Assembly (NCBI RefSeq): GCF_023156505.1
Contig: NZ_JALNMJ010000024.1
Span: forward strand, 1-64,000
Length of the DNA stretch: 64,000 nucleotides
Reading direction: 5' to 3'
Source of the DNA: Roseibium sediminicola
GTDB lineage: Bacteria; Pseudomonadota; Alphaproteobacteria; Rhizobiales; Stappiaceae
Notes under the pieces: model-generated
Seen by the model: the letters and a program-made list of their open reading frames with translations, nothing else
The model's database searches: none
Told to the model about the DNA's origin: nothing
Shown: positions 28,185-37,439 of the stretch, in pieces
How the letters are laid out: each line of letters starts with the position of its first letter
Numbering within the stretch: the first letter of the stretch is position 1
Translations under genes and position numbers: made by a program

Positions 28185-28329
28185 TCCTGCAGGATAAGTT
28201 GCACTTCTACTGGGAAAGATTACGCTCGGTGAAAATAGCTGCCCTGGCAGAATGAGGGCTGGTGCGGAGCGGTCAAATAAGCGGTCCTGTGCGGCCGGGT
28301 AAAGCCTCTGTGGCGACAGGAATGCAGGG

Positions 28330-29961
28330 ATGGGAAGTAAGATGAGCGGGCCGGACACACTCGACGGATCCTATGACTACATCATCATCGGCGCCGGCAC
28401 GGCAGGCTGTGTGCTCGCCAACCGGCTGACCGAAGATCCGTCCACCCGCGTTCTGCTGCTGGAAGCGGGCGGGTCCGACAATTACCACTGGGTGCATATT
28501 CCGGTCGGCTATCTCTACTGCATCGGCAATCCGCGCACCGACTGGATGATGAAGACGGCCGCCGAGCCGGGCCTCAACGGCCGCAGCCTGGTCTATCCGC
28601 GCGGCAAGGTGCTGGGCGGCTGTACCTCCGTCAACGGCATGATCTACATGCGCGGCCAGGCGGCCGATTATGACCACTGGCGCCAGCTCGGCAATGTCGG
28701 CTGGTCCTGGGAAGACGTCCTGCCGTATTTCCTGAAATCGGAGGATCACCACGCCGGCAAGTCGGAGTTGCACGGTTCCAGCGGCGAATGGAAGGTGTCG
28801 CGGCAACGGCTGACCTGGGACATCCTGAAAGCCGTTCAGCAAGGCGCCAGGGAATTCGGCATCGAGCCGCGCGCCGATTTCAACGATGGCAACAATGAAG
28901 GCAGCGGCTTTTTCGAGGTCAACCAGAAAAACGGCGTGCGCTGGAACACGGCGAAGGGCTTTTTGCGGCCGGCGCTGAAACGGCCCAACCTGCGCCTGAT
29001 CACCTATGCGGAAACCGACAGCCTGGTGCTCGACGGCAAGAAGGTCACCGGCGTGCGCTTCACCCACAAGGGCCGCAGTCTGACTGCTTCCGCAGAGCGC
29101 GAGGTGTTGCTGGCGGCGGGGGCAATCAACTCGCCGAAGATCCTGGAACTTTCCGGCATCGGCGCGCCGGAAATCCTGAGCGACAGGGGCCTTGAGGTCC
29201 GGCACGAAAGTGCTGGTGTCGGCGAGAACCTTCAGGATCACCTGCAGATCCGTACGGTCTACAGGGTCAGGAACGCCAAGACGCTCAACACGATGGCCAA
29301 TTCTCTGGTTGGCAAGGCGAAGATCGCGCTGCAATACGCGCTGACCCAGTCCGGACCGATGTCGATGGCCCCGAGCCAGTTCGGCATGTTTTCCAAGTCC
29401 GACCCATCGCTGGACACGCCGGATCTCGAATATCACGTCCAGCCGCTGTCGACCGACAAGCTCGGCGATCCGCTGCATCCGTTCCCGGCAATCACCATGT
29501 CGGTCTGCAACCTGAGGCCGGAAAGCACAGGTTCGGTGCATGTCACCAAGCAAGGCAATGCGGCGCAGCCGGACATCCGCCTGAACTACCTGTCGGCGGA
29601 AAAGGACAAGGACATCGCGCTGAAATCCGTGCGCCAGGCACGCACCATCATGACCGCCAAGGCGTTGCAGCCCTACCAGCCGGAGGAAATCCTGCCGGGA
29701 CCCGTGGTCGACAGCGACGAGGATCTTTTGAAAAAGATCGGCGACATCGGCACCACCATCTTCCACCCGGTCGGCACCTGTCGCATGGGCGCGGACGAGG
29801 GCTCAGTGGTCGATACGGAGCTCCGTGTGCGGGGATTGCACGGCCTCAGAGTGATCGACGCCTCGATCATGCCCAAGATCGTTTCGGGCAATACGGCCTC
29901 GCCCGTGGTGATGATCGCGGAAAAGGCGGCGGACATGATCCGTGCAGGTCAAAGGGCCTGA
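28330..29961 (+). CDS. GMC-family FAD-dependent alcohol/choline dehydrogenase
   Basis: The 543-residue protein has all GMC landmarks: YIIIGAGTAGCVLANRL at the N-terminus, the GGCTSVNGMIYMRG signature near residue 95, AGAINSPKILELSGIG (second GMC signature) near 265 and the C-terminal catalytic HPVGTCRMG with DASIMP. Such enzymes oxidise primary or secondary alcohols (choline, polyethylene glycol, sorbose, aliphatic alcohols). There is no signal peptide. It lies 145 bp after the kinase on the same strand; it could act as the first oxidation of the operon's substrate or be independent. A second in-frame ATG at 28342 is equally plausible as the start. Confidence 0.87.
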   Translation: MGSKMSGPDTLDGSYDYIIIGAGTAGCVLANRLTEDPSTRVLLLEAGGSDNYHWVHIPVGYLYCIGNPRTDWMMKTAAEPGLNGRSLVYPRGKVLGGCTSVNGMIYMRGQAADYDHWRQLGNVGWSWEDVLPYFLKSEDHHAGKSELHGSSGEWKVSRQRLTWDILKAVQQGAREFGIEPRADFNDGNNEGSGFFEVNQKNGVRWNTAKGFLRPALKRPNLRLITYAETDSLVLDGKKVTGVRFTHKGRSLTASAEREVLLAAGAINSPKILELSGIGAPEILSDRGLEVRHESAGVGENLQDHLQIRTVYRVRNAKTLNTMANSLVGKAKIALQYALTQSGPMSMAPSQFGMFSKSDPSLDTPDLEYHVQPLSTDKLGDPLHPFPAITMSVCNLRPESTGSVHVTKQGNAAQPDIRLNYLSAEKDKDIALKSVRQARTIMTAKALQPYQPEEILPGPVVDSDEDLLKKIGDIGTTIFHPVGTCRMGADEGSVVDTELRVRGLHGLRVIDASIMPKIVSGNTASPVVMIAEKAADMIRAGQRA

Positions 29962-30048
29962 ACGGCAACGCCTTCGGCCGTTTCATCAGAAGAATTTAGC
30001 CGGCTCGTCTTTTTGCCGAAAGTATGTCCTGTCCTGCGTCATCCGGAT

Positions 30049-32235
30049 TCAGTTTGCCGGCGCCGCGCTGGCGAACAGGCCCTCGATCGCCTTGCGGGTA
30101 CCGGGGCCGATGGCGCCGTCGATGCCGCTGCTGTAAAGGCCCTCATCGGCGAGCACCCGCTGGAACTCGAGGCGCAGCGGCTTGGGCCAACTGCTGAAGC
30201 TCGATGTCACATGATCGTGGAGAGACCGGTCGCCCCGGCGCAGGCCGTCGGCAATGAAACTGGCCACTTCCGGCGCTTTCAGACCCTTCTCCTCCGGATC
30301 GTATAGATCGATCAGTCTGCGCACGGACGCGGCGTTGCCTTCGCTCGCGGCCATCCTGTGGTCGTTGATGGACTTGTAGCGGGTCTCGTCGTCATCCAGA
30401 TCGTCTTCCGCCAGCCATTTGGCGAGGGCTTCACGCGCCGTCGGGCCAATCTTTTCGAGCGCTTCCTTGCGGACTTTGGCAAGCCGTTTACGTGTTTCCG
30501 GCGTCAGCCAGGTCGCGTTTTCCGGGTCGAGTTTTTCCAGCGCCCTGATGGTCATCAGGTTCTGCCCCCAGGTCTTTGCGGAATAGTCGAGCGAATTGAT
30601 GATGCATTCGGCTTCGGTGTCGTAGTGGCAATAGTCGGTGTTGAGCGCCTGTTCGACGGCCTTGTCGACACTCTCGGTGTTGGAAAAGCCAAACTTGTAA
30701 TAGTTGGCGATCTTGCGCCACTTTCTGACACGCTCAAATTGTTCGTCGGACTCCGGTTTCCAGCCACCGCGTGTCCTGGTCTCGATCTCGTCGGCCGACT
30801 TGCGAAGGCGTCCGGTTTCGCCGGTGTTGCCGCCTTCCTCCATTCGGTCAGCCAGTTCGCGCAGCAGATCGGCGGTCTCATACGCGCGCGTTCCCTCCAG
30901 GATCATTCTTTCGGCGTCCTTGTATTTCTCCTTCTGCATGAGGGCACGGGCCGCAGTCTTGGCGACCCGGCCGTAATAAAGGTCCATGGTCTGTTCCCAG
31001 CTGTCCCATTCGGGCGCACGATCCTGCATAGCGGCGAGCGCCTTGTCGATGTGTCCCGAGGCCGTCTGCAGCAGCACATTGCTCATCTTGCTGAAATCGG
31101 TTTCTTCGTCCGAGAGCTTCAGCAGCTGTTTGCGCGCGCGTTTGATGCCGTCGACATTCCCGATTGCCAGGGAAAGTTCGGCGACCCGGACCGAACTGGC
31201 CCATTCCCCATACGGGTTGAAGGGATTGCCCCTGTTGTCCATGACAATCTTTAACGCCTGCCGGGACTGGGACAGGGCGGCTAGAGTGCCGACGCTGTCC
31301 GGCTTGCGCCGCAAGATTTTTTCGGCCATCGGCCGCCAGCTTTCCGGAGGTTGAAACGCCAGCACGGTGTCCTGGAGATCCGTGTCTTTGAGATAAATGA
31401 AGTCATCGTCCCAGGCGCGATGCGTGAAGAAGGGGTCATCACTCCCGGAATCCAGTGCAAGTTTGATCAGGTCATTGACGGTATAATTGTCGGCCGTCAG
31501 AAGTTCTTTCGGCAGTGCTTCGAGAAAGGGCAAGGTGCCGTCCGGCGCATAATCGGAGAGCCCGTCCAGCGCCGCCAGCAGCGCTTCAACATAGTCTTCG
31601 GCATCGTCGAATTGCGGGTAAGCCTCGACAAGGGCGACAATGTCACCGGCCTCGTCGAGATTGTCGCGGTATTGTTCCGCCGCATCGTCGGGTTTGTAGT
31701 CATAGCCGTGGATCTCGGCGGACCGACGTGCCAGCCGGATCGCTTCCTCGGCAATCTCCGAGTTGCCGACCGCGTTTGCGCTGTCGGCAATGGAATCCAG
31801 AAGGCTCATTTTCTTGGGCCGTGAGTAATCGCTTTCAGGCGCGATTTCCGGGAATTCCTTGGCGGCGGCGAGCGCGCGGCGAAACAGATCCGTTTGCTTG
31901 GCAAGGATTTCCTCGTCGAGCCGCTCGATCTCAAGCCTGACCGCAGCGGCGTTCGGTGCTTCCGGAAGCATGACGAGATAGAGCCGGAACATCATCGTGG
32001 CTTTGAAGGAGTTGCCGTTGCGCGCGCTGGCGAGGCCGTAGTTGAAGATCACGCCCGGATGAACTTCCGTTTCGCTGTTCACCAGGGAGAAAAGCTCGGC
32101 GGCCTTCTTGAAATCACCGGCCTTGGCGGCCTCTAGCCCTTTTTGATATTCGGTTTTCCAGTCGCGCAAGTCGGCGAGCGCCGGGGTGGAGACAACAGCG
32201 CAGGCGATCAAAAAGGCTGTCAGGAACCATTTCAT
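30049..32235 (-). CDS. Exported helical-repeat protein with C-terminal peptidoglycan-binding-like motif
   Basis: The 728-residue product begins with a Sec signal peptide (about 1-21, ending ALA). TPR-like repeats follow (EYQKGLEAAKAGDFKKAAELF; NYGLASARNGNSFKATMMFRLYL), then a long alpha-helical Sel1/TPR-like body and a C-terminal segment DEGLYSSGIDGAIGPGTRKAIEG. That segment matches the PG_binding_1 repeat pattern. It is probably periplasmic and may scaffold cell-wall processes. It lies a few nucleotides after the stop of the 611-aa gene, so they are co-translated. The ATG at 32235 was chosen over an adjacent GTG at 32238. No specific function was recognised. Confidence 0.6.
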   Translation of the reverse strand: MKWFLTAFLIACAVVSTPALADLRDWKTEYQKGLEAAKAGDFKKAAELFSLVNSETEVHPGVIFNYGLASARNGNSFKATMMFRLYLVMLPEAPNAAAVRLEIERLDEEILAKQTDLFRRALAAAKEFPEIAPESDYSRPKKMSLLDSIADSANAVGNSEIAEEAIRLARRSAEIHGYDYKPDDAAEQYRDNLDEAGDIVALVEAYPQFDDAEDYVEALLAALDGLSDYAPDGTLPFLEALPKELLTADNYTVNDLIKLALDSGSDDPFFTHRAWDDDFIYLKDTDLQDTVLAFQPPESWRPMAEKILRRKPDSVGTLAALSQSRQALKIVMDNRGNPFNPYGEWASSVRVAELSLAIGNVDGIKRARKQLLKLSDEETDFSKMSNVLLQTASGHIDKALAAMQDRAPEWDSWEQTMDLYYGRVAKTAARALMQKEKYKDAERMILEGTRAYETADLLRELADRMEEGGNTGETGRLRKSADEIETRTRGGWKPESDEQFERVRKWRKIANYYKFGFSNTESVDKAVEQALNTDYCHYDTEAECIINSLDYSAKTWGQNLMTIRALEKLDPENATWLTPETRKRLAKVRKEALEKIGPTAREALAKWLAEDDLDDDETRYKSINDHRMAASEGNAASVRRLIDLYDPEEKGLKAPEVASFIADGLRRGDRSLHDHVTSSFSSWPKPLRLEFQRVLADEGLYSSGIDGAIGPGTRKAIEGLFASAAPAN

Positions 32236-32243
32236 CACAATAC

Positions 32244-34079
32244 CTATTGTTGGAGCCGGACAATTTCCTCCGCGGTCTCAAAGGGATCGGCCATGAAGTC
32301 CGCCCAGGCGGCATATTCCGCGGCATTGAGCCGGTCGCGGATGACTTTCCAGGGTGGCCGCAGGTTCGGATCGTGCCGCACCAGCACCCGGGCGGCGGAG
32401 CGGGTTTCCTGGAGGTCGCGCCAGGTGGCTTCCAGCCGGTCCTGGTTCTCCTCGAACAGGAAGGCGCTGCCGGTCGGTGTGTATTGCCCGGCCAGGCCGA
32501 TGGCATGGAAATAGGCAAACGTGGCGGCGTCGTCGTCCAGGAGCGCTCCGGGGCTGAGCAGATCGATGGCGCCCTGATAATCGCCGGTGCCCATCTTGAT
32601 ATAGGCCTGTGTCAAAGTCGGCACGTCCGCCCCGGAACCGGCCCGTTCCAGCACGCGCTCCCGGAAATCGTCCCAGGCGGCGAGCCCCTCGACATATTGC
32701 AGGGCCGCGCGCTGGTCCGGATCGGCGCCCGGATCGGAATAGAGGGAGCGCGCCTGGATCAGCCGTTCCCGCTCATCTTCGTTCAGGAGCTCGTAGGCGG
32801 TGCTGTTCAGGAGCGAGGCATATTCCCCGACATAGTGCAGGGGATCCGGCGGCGGGCATTTCAACATGCCGCAATTCTGGGTCCAGTCGAGATAAAGATC
32901 CGACTGGGCGAGGCCAGAGACAATGCCATAGGCCTCCAGGGATGAGGGATCATCGGGATCGGCGAGATAACTCTCGGCGAGAAAGTCGGTTGCCGTTTTG
33001 TAGTCACCGTCCATCCAGGCGTTGATGCCTTTCTTGTAGCGGGCGTTGCTCAGTTTGGAGATCGTCAGGTGACCCTGGTGCAACCCTTTGAGATAAAGCA
33101 GGGCGTCGCGGGCTGAGCGGTCGTCCGGATTGTCGCGTACGGTTTTTTCCAGGTCTTCCAGGCTTTTGGTCCAGTTGCCCTGGCCGGCTTGAAGCGCGTC
33201 AAGAAGATAGGTGGCCTTCTGGCTGGGCATGATGGCATCAGCCTCCAGAAAGCTCAGGCCGGTATCCGCGCTGGAGGCGGGCGCGTCCACCAGGGGGCTG
33301 GTCACGGCCGCTTCGATCCTGCTCTGGCTCTGCCCTGCCTCCCGTTGCAGCTCGGCGAGCGCGGCGACCTTCTTGCGGCTGGCCTCCAGGCTGGAGCGCA
33401 TGCCTTCCAGTGACGAATGTGAGCCGACGCCGCTGCAGTCGTCGTCATAGCCGCAAAGGTTGATCGCCTCGTCGTAATAGGTGACCGCGTCGGCGTAGTT
33501 CTTGTCTTCCTTGGCCTTGTTGGCGTTTGCGAGCGCCATGTTCCAGCGGTCGACCGTGCAATTGCCACGGCCTTTCCGGCAATAGTCGAGCGCGGCGGAA
33601 CAATGCTTGATCAACGTCTCGATGCGCTCCGTGTTAAAATAGAGAACGTCGAACGCCTTCAGGCATTTCTTGTTTTCCTGAACGGATTTGCGGCGCCAGT
33701 TGGCCAGTTGTTTCTGTTGTTTGATCTTCTTGCGCTGGCTGGCGCTCGGCCGCAATTTTTTCGGACGTGTGCTCGGCTGCGTGTTGCTCCGCTTCATCTG
33801 TTCCTGCTGGTAGCTGTAACCACCGCCGCCGCCGTAATTGTAGCTGTCATAGGTCGGCGGCGTGTAGTCGTCGCAAAAGGCGACACAGACACCGTCGCCG
33901 ACATCGGGAACCTGGGCGGTGGCGGGCAGGGAGACAGCGAAGAGGAGAGCGGCTGCAACCCCCAGGGAGCCAAGTGTTCCCTTTCGAAGTCTGGGCGTTT
34001 TTTCAGGCCGAACCGGAAGGACATTGGCAGCGCTGCTGCCGATGGTGGCATTGATCGAGTGAAAAACAAGGGTCGTCAT
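32244..34079 (-). CDS. Exported TPR-like protein (611 aa), unknown function
   Basis: The 611-residue protein has a long basic N-region and a hydrophobic signal segment (about residues 36-56, ending ATA). It then has a Gly/Tyr-rich linker (YNYGGGGGYSYQQEQ), a strongly basic stretch, a cysteine-containing domain (CLKAFD, HCSAALDYC, CTVDRW, CGYDDDCSG) and TPR-like repeats (KEDKNYADAVTYYDEAINLCG; DYKTATDFLAESYLADPDD). The six-odd cysteines suggest periplasmic disulfides. It is the first gene of a two-gene operon with the 728-aa protein. A perfect palindrome sits just before its start. No family was recognised. Confidence 0.55.
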   Translation of the reverse strand: MTTLVFHSINATIGSSAANVLPVRPEKTPRLRKGTLGSLGVAAALLFAVSLPATAQVPDVGDGVCVAFCDDYTPPTYDSYNYGGGGGYSYQQEQMKRSNTQPSTRPKKLRPSASQRKKIKQQKQLANWRRKSVQENKKCLKAFDVLYFNTERIETLIKHCSAALDYCRKGRGNCTVDRWNMALANANKAKEDKNYADAVTYYDEAINLCGYDDDCSGVGSHSSLEGMRSSLEASRKKVAALAELQREAGQSQSRIEAAVTSPLVDAPASSADTGLSFLEADAIMPSQKATYLLDALQAGQGNWTKSLEDLEKTVRDNPDDRSARDALLYLKGLHQGHLTISKLSNARYKKGINAWMDGDYKTATDFLAESYLADPDDPSSLEAYGIVSGLAQSDLYLDWTQNCGMLKCPPPDPLHYVGEYASLLNSTAYELLNEDERERLIQARSLYSDPGADPDQRAALQYVEGLAAWDDFRERVLERAGSGADVPTLTQAYIKMGTGDYQGAIDLLSPGALLDDDAATFAYFHAIGLAGQYTPTGSAFLFEENQDRLEATWRDLQETRSAARVLVRHDPNLRPPWKVIRDRLNAAEYAAWADFMADPFETAEEIVRLQQ

Positions 34080-34086
34080 AGTCAGA

Positions 34087-34103
34087 CAGGTATCGAATAC
34101 CTG
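34087..34103. promoter_or_regulatory. Perfect palindrome over the ribosome-binding region of the 611-aa gene
   Basis: CAGGTAT-CGA-ATACCTG has 7-bp arms and a 3-nt spacer, and ends 8 nt upstream of the ATG at 34079. It could be a repressor site or an RNA hairpin that occludes translation initiation. Only the symmetry and position are seen. Confidence 0.45.
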
Positions 34104-34347
34104 CTCCCGACGAGAGGATTGATCCTGGACCTAGTCTATCAATTTTCTGCTTTCCAGAGAATTGTAATATGTGACCTGAAAGATGTAAGTCATTGTTGTT
34201 GTCCGGGGAAATACCTCTCATGCGGGTGTGGCCAGGCTCGAGATACGGCGAAGCGACTGGAGCCTTGCATTTCGTGGCTGAAAGGCACACTAAGGCGGCA
34301 GGGGCTCAAGCCAGGGGCGCGGCCGCTCGCCAGGATCATGGACCAGA

Positions 34348-35757
34348 ATGTGTAGTTTCGTTTTTTCGACCATCCAGCCGACCACGACCGAGTTCAACCG
34401 GATCATGGCGTTGCGCGGTCCGGATTTCACCCAGAGCCACGTGATCGAAGGCTGTTTCTTTTGCCACAATCTTCTGTCCATGCGCGGCGACTATGTCGGC
34501 CAGCCCTATGTGGCCGACACCGAGAACGTCGTCGTCATGTTCAACGGCGAGATCTACAATTGTCCGGAAACCTACTCCAGCGAAGCGCGCTATCTCTTTG
34601 ATCTCTACAAGGACAAGGGCGCGGACTGTTTCAAGGAGCTGGACGGCGAATATGCCATCGTGATCGTCGATTTCTGCGCCGGCGTTGTTCATGTGGCGCG
34701 CGACTGTTTCGGTACCAAGCCGCTGTTTTTCGGCGCCAGGGGAGACGAGTTCGGCTTCGCCAGCTATCGCGACGCGCTCCTCGTGCTCGGCTTTGATGAG
34801 GTCCGGCCGTTGAAGCCGAACCATGCGGTTGAATACAGCCTGGACCGGACCCGGATCCTGGAGCGCGAGATCTACACGTTCAATCTGGCGCAGTTCAAGA
34901 CCGACATGACCGGCTGGTTCGACGCCTTTGACCGGGCCGTCGCCAAGCGGGTCAAGCACATGAAGGGCAAGGCCTTTGTCGGCCTCTCCAGCGGCTATGA
35001 CAGCGGCGCGATCGCCGCTTCGCTGATCGCGCAGGGCAAGGACTTCATGAGCGTCACCGTCGAGGGGCGCGAAGACCCAGAGGTGGTCGAAGGGCGGCTA
35101 GCCGCTGTGCGCGCTTCCGGCAACGAGCCGATCACCATTCCCGACACGGAGCTTGAGGTCGAGAAATTGCGCAAATGGCTCGACGACAATGTCGAGGACC
35201 AGCCCTATGTCATCGTCAATGACAGCGGCGAGCGGGTCGAGGTTGGCAAGAGCGTTCACAAGGACAAAGCGGCGCTGATCCTGGCCGGTGTCTGCGAGCG
35301 GGCGAAAGCGGCCGGTGCGCTGGTCTATCTTTCGGGCAGCGGTGCCGACGAGATCGTCTCCGACTACGGCTTCGACGGTCACAAGTTCTTCGCCCACAGC
35401 AATTTCGGCGGCAAGTTTCCGAACAATCTGCTCGGCCGGTTCCCCTGGGCGTCGGTCTTCGGCAGCACCCAGGCGGCCTATCTTGCCAAGGAAGAGATGG
35501 TTGCCGGCTCCTTCGGCATGGAGGCGCGCTATCCGTTTCTCGATGTCGAGGTGGTGCAGGAATTCCTGAACCTCAAGGCCGAGGTCAAGAACAGGCTCTA
35601 CAAGTCCGTGATCCGCGAATATCTGGCCCACCGGGACTTCCCGGTGAAGGAAAACGTCAAGATCGGCTTCGGCTTCAAGCCGCAGGACAAGGACAAAAAG
35701 AAAAAGCCGTTCTTCCGGTTCCTGTCGAAAAAGAAACTGGCGCGGCTGTTCAGGTAA
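34348..35757 (+). CDS. Asparagine-synthase-like glutamine amidotransferase
   Basis: The 469-residue protein starts Met-Cys, giving Cys2 as the class II amidotransferase nucleophile. It shows RGPDF near residue 27, FNGEIYN near 66 and GTKPLFFG near 125. The synthetase half has GLSSGYDSGAIAA near 211 in place of the usual LSGGLDSS PPi-loop, then YLSGSGADEI near 328 and EARYPFLD near 392. It is shorter than AsnB. Such compact forms are common in polysaccharide or peptide-modification loci, where they amidate a carboxylate. The neighbouring glycosyltransferase on the opposite strand is compatible with envelope polysaccharide work. The product identity is unknown. Confidence 0.8.
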   Translation: MCSFVFSTIQPTTTEFNRIMALRGPDFTQSHVIEGCFFCHNLLSMRGDYVGQPYVADTENVVVMFNGEIYNCPETYSSEARYLFDLYKDKGADCFKELDGEYAIVIVDFCAGVVHVARDCFGTKPLFFGARGDEFGFASYRDALLVLGFDEVRPLKPNHAVEYSLDRTRILEREIYTFNLAQFKTDMTGWFDAFDRAVAKRVKHMKGKAFVGLSSGYDSGAIAASLIAQGKDFMSVTVEGREDPEVVEGRLAAVRASGNEPITIPDTELEVEKLRKWLDDNVEDQPYVIVNDSGERVEVGKSVHKDKAALILAGVCERAKAAGALVYLSGSGADEIVSDYGFDGHKFFAHSNFGGKFPNNLLGRFPWASVFGSTQAAYLAKEEMVAGSFGMEARYPFLDVEVVQEFLNLKAEVKNRLYKSVIREYLAHRDFPVKENVKIGFGFKPQDKDKKKKPFFRFLSKKKLARLFR

Positions 35758-35795
35758 GAGTGCCTGCGCGCTGAGACCGTTGACGACGTCTCAAT

Positions 35796-35980
35796 CGTCA
35801 TTCCGGACGGTCTGCAGCGCAGCTGCATGGCCAGATCCGGAACCTAGCGGATACTTCGCACCGCAGGTGCGTCCTAATCCGTAAATTCAGATGCTTGTTT
35901 GATTTGTGCTCGCTCTCGCTCGCGCTGATGCGCTGGGTTCCGGATCAGCGTGCAGCATTGCTGCACTTGTCCGGAATGAT
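35796..35980. repeat. Inverted pair of hairpin-centred intergenic repeats (REP/BIME-like)
   Basis: Copy 1 (35796-35844) runs from TCATTCCGGAC through a TGCAGC-GCA-GCTGCA hairpin to GATCCGGAACC. Copy 2 (35935-35980) is the same element in the opposite orientation (GGTTCCGGATC, hairpin GTGCAGCA-T-TGCTGCAC, GTCCGGAATGA). Between them lies a further perfect hairpin CGCACC-GCA-GGTGCG at 35857-35871. This gene-free region separates two convergent genes. Confidence 0.75.
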
Positions 35981-36044
35981 GGGCTGAGGGGATCGGACTG
36001 CCGCGTGTCCAGGAAGATGGCCGACGGTCTCTTTTGCAAGTGGC

Positions 36045-36085
36045 GGATCCTTCGAGACAGCGCTGCGCGCTTCCTCAGGATGACG
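36045..36085. repeat. Hairpin intergenic repeat, second family
   Basis: The element has the form GATCCTTCGAGAC, a short GC hairpin (AGCGC/GCGCT region), then TCCTCAGGATGACG. The same flanks occur in both copies at 63892-63999, which defines a dispersed family in this genome. It sits 34 bp before the end of the glycosyltransferase gene. Confidence 0.75.
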
Positions 36086-36118
36086 CAGTGGGTGTGGTTG
36101 TCGTATACCTGCTTGCCT

Positions 36119-37258
36119 TCAAACCGCGCTTTCCAGCACCGCTTCCACCCGCTTGATCAGGCGGCGGTTGTCGAGGTTAGCGACGGCGAAGTCGCGCGAG
36201 GCCCTGGAGATGGCCGGGGCGTCGATCTCGCCGGCGAGCGCGGCCCGGATCCATTTCCGGTAACCGTCCAGATCCATCTCGTCGACCAGGAAACCGGTTC
36301 TGCCTTCTTCGACAAGATCCGGGATGCCGGCATGGCGGGTGGCGATGACGGTGCAGCCGCAGGCCAATGCCTCCTGGATCGAGGTCGGCGCGCCCTCGGC
36401 ATCGCCGCTGGGGCTGGTGACGGAATGCTGCAGAAAGAATTCCGCCTCGCGCAAGTGTTTCAGCACATTCCCATGCGGCTGCTCGCCATGCAGGGTGACC
36501 TGGTTTTCCATGCCTTCGCGGCGGACGATCTCACGGCAGGGTTCCAGCATCGGACCGCCGCCCAGAATATCCAGGGTCGCTTTGGGGAAATCCCGGGCTT
36601 CCTTGCAGAAGGCCTCGACGGTGAGGTCCGGGCGCTTCTTTTCGATCAGCCGGCCGACGGCGATGAAATTCGCCTTGCGTTTCTCGGCCGGGGTGAACTT
36701 GTCGGTGTTGACGCCGCTCGGAAAGACGTGGCTGTTCGGATGTTCCAGACCGTATGTGGCCAGGTTCTTGCGCAGGTAATGCGAGACGAAGAACACCCCT
36801 TTCATTTTCGGAAAGGCGCGCCGGATCAGGTTCTGCTGACGTTTTGAACGCACCCGCATGGTGGCGTCGTAGCCGCGGTAATAGGTGAATATCGGAATAC
36901 CGCAGGTGCTAATAGCCTCGGCGATGTCGACACCGATGCAGCCGAATTCGCACAAGATAACATCGGGCTTTTCTCTGGCGAGAAACTCGAGGATCGCCCG
37001 GCGCTCGGATCCATAAATGCTGCCGGCCGGCAGTTTGCGGAACTTGTTGGAGAATTTCGTGATCACGCCGAGAAGCGGGTCGAGAGGTCCGCGCGGCACG
37101 TCGTTGCGGACAAGGCGCGGCCGCTCGACGGTCCTGAATTCCCGCTCGTCCTCGACACAGACACAGGAATTGCCATCGAACATGTTGTCGATATGGAAAT
37201 TCACCATCGTGTGGTGCCGGTGCATGTAGGAATAGGTGAAGATGCAGACTTTGGTCAC
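36119..37258 (-). CDS. Family 4 glycosyltransferase
   Basis: The 379-residue protein has a GT-B fold pattern. The N-terminal Rossmann half contains VILCEFGCIGVDIAEAI and FTYYRGYDATMR. The C-terminal half begins with FPSGVNTDKFTP and FIAVGRLIEKKRPDL and carries the GT4 nucleotide-sugar motif GAPTSIQEALACGCTVIAT (E-x7-E-like). It would transfer a sugar from an activated donor to a glycan or lipid acceptor at the cytoplasmic face. The acceptor is unknown. It is convergent with the asparagine-synthase-like gene. Confidence 0.87.
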   Translation of the reverse strand: MTKVCIFTYSYMHRHHTMVNFHIDNMFDGNSCVCVEDEREFRTVERPRLVRNDVPRGPLDPLLGVITKFSNKFRKLPAGSIYGSERRAILEFLAREKPDVILCEFGCIGVDIAEAISTCGIPIFTYYRGYDATMRVRSKRQQNLIRRAFPKMKGVFFVSHYLRKNLATYGLEHPNSHVFPSGVNTDKFTPAEKRKANFIAVGRLIEKKRPDLTVEAFCKEARDFPKATLDILGGGPMLEPCREIVRREGMENQVTLHGEQPHGNVLKHLREAEFFLQHSVTSPSGDAEGAPTSIQEALACGCTVIATRHAGIPDLVEEGRTGFLVDEMDLDGYRKWIRAALAGEIDAPAISRASRDFAVANLDNRRLIKRVEAVLESAV

Positions 37259-37439
37259 GTGCGCGCCGATCGAAGCAGATGTTCATATGCCGAACCCGGC
37301 GATCGAGCGCCGGTATCGAAGCAGTCGCGACCAGTATCAGGCGCATCGCGCCTTGTCAGCCCCGGTGTTTCCACTGTGGGATGAGGAAACGAGAATGGTC
37401 CCGCGACCGGCAAGGTTGGCCGCGGAACCGGGTTTACAT

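Noticed and set aside
35757..36118. CRISPR-like repeats
   Set aside because: The repeats are inverted, hairpin-centred and unevenly spaced, with no uniform spacers and no cas genes.
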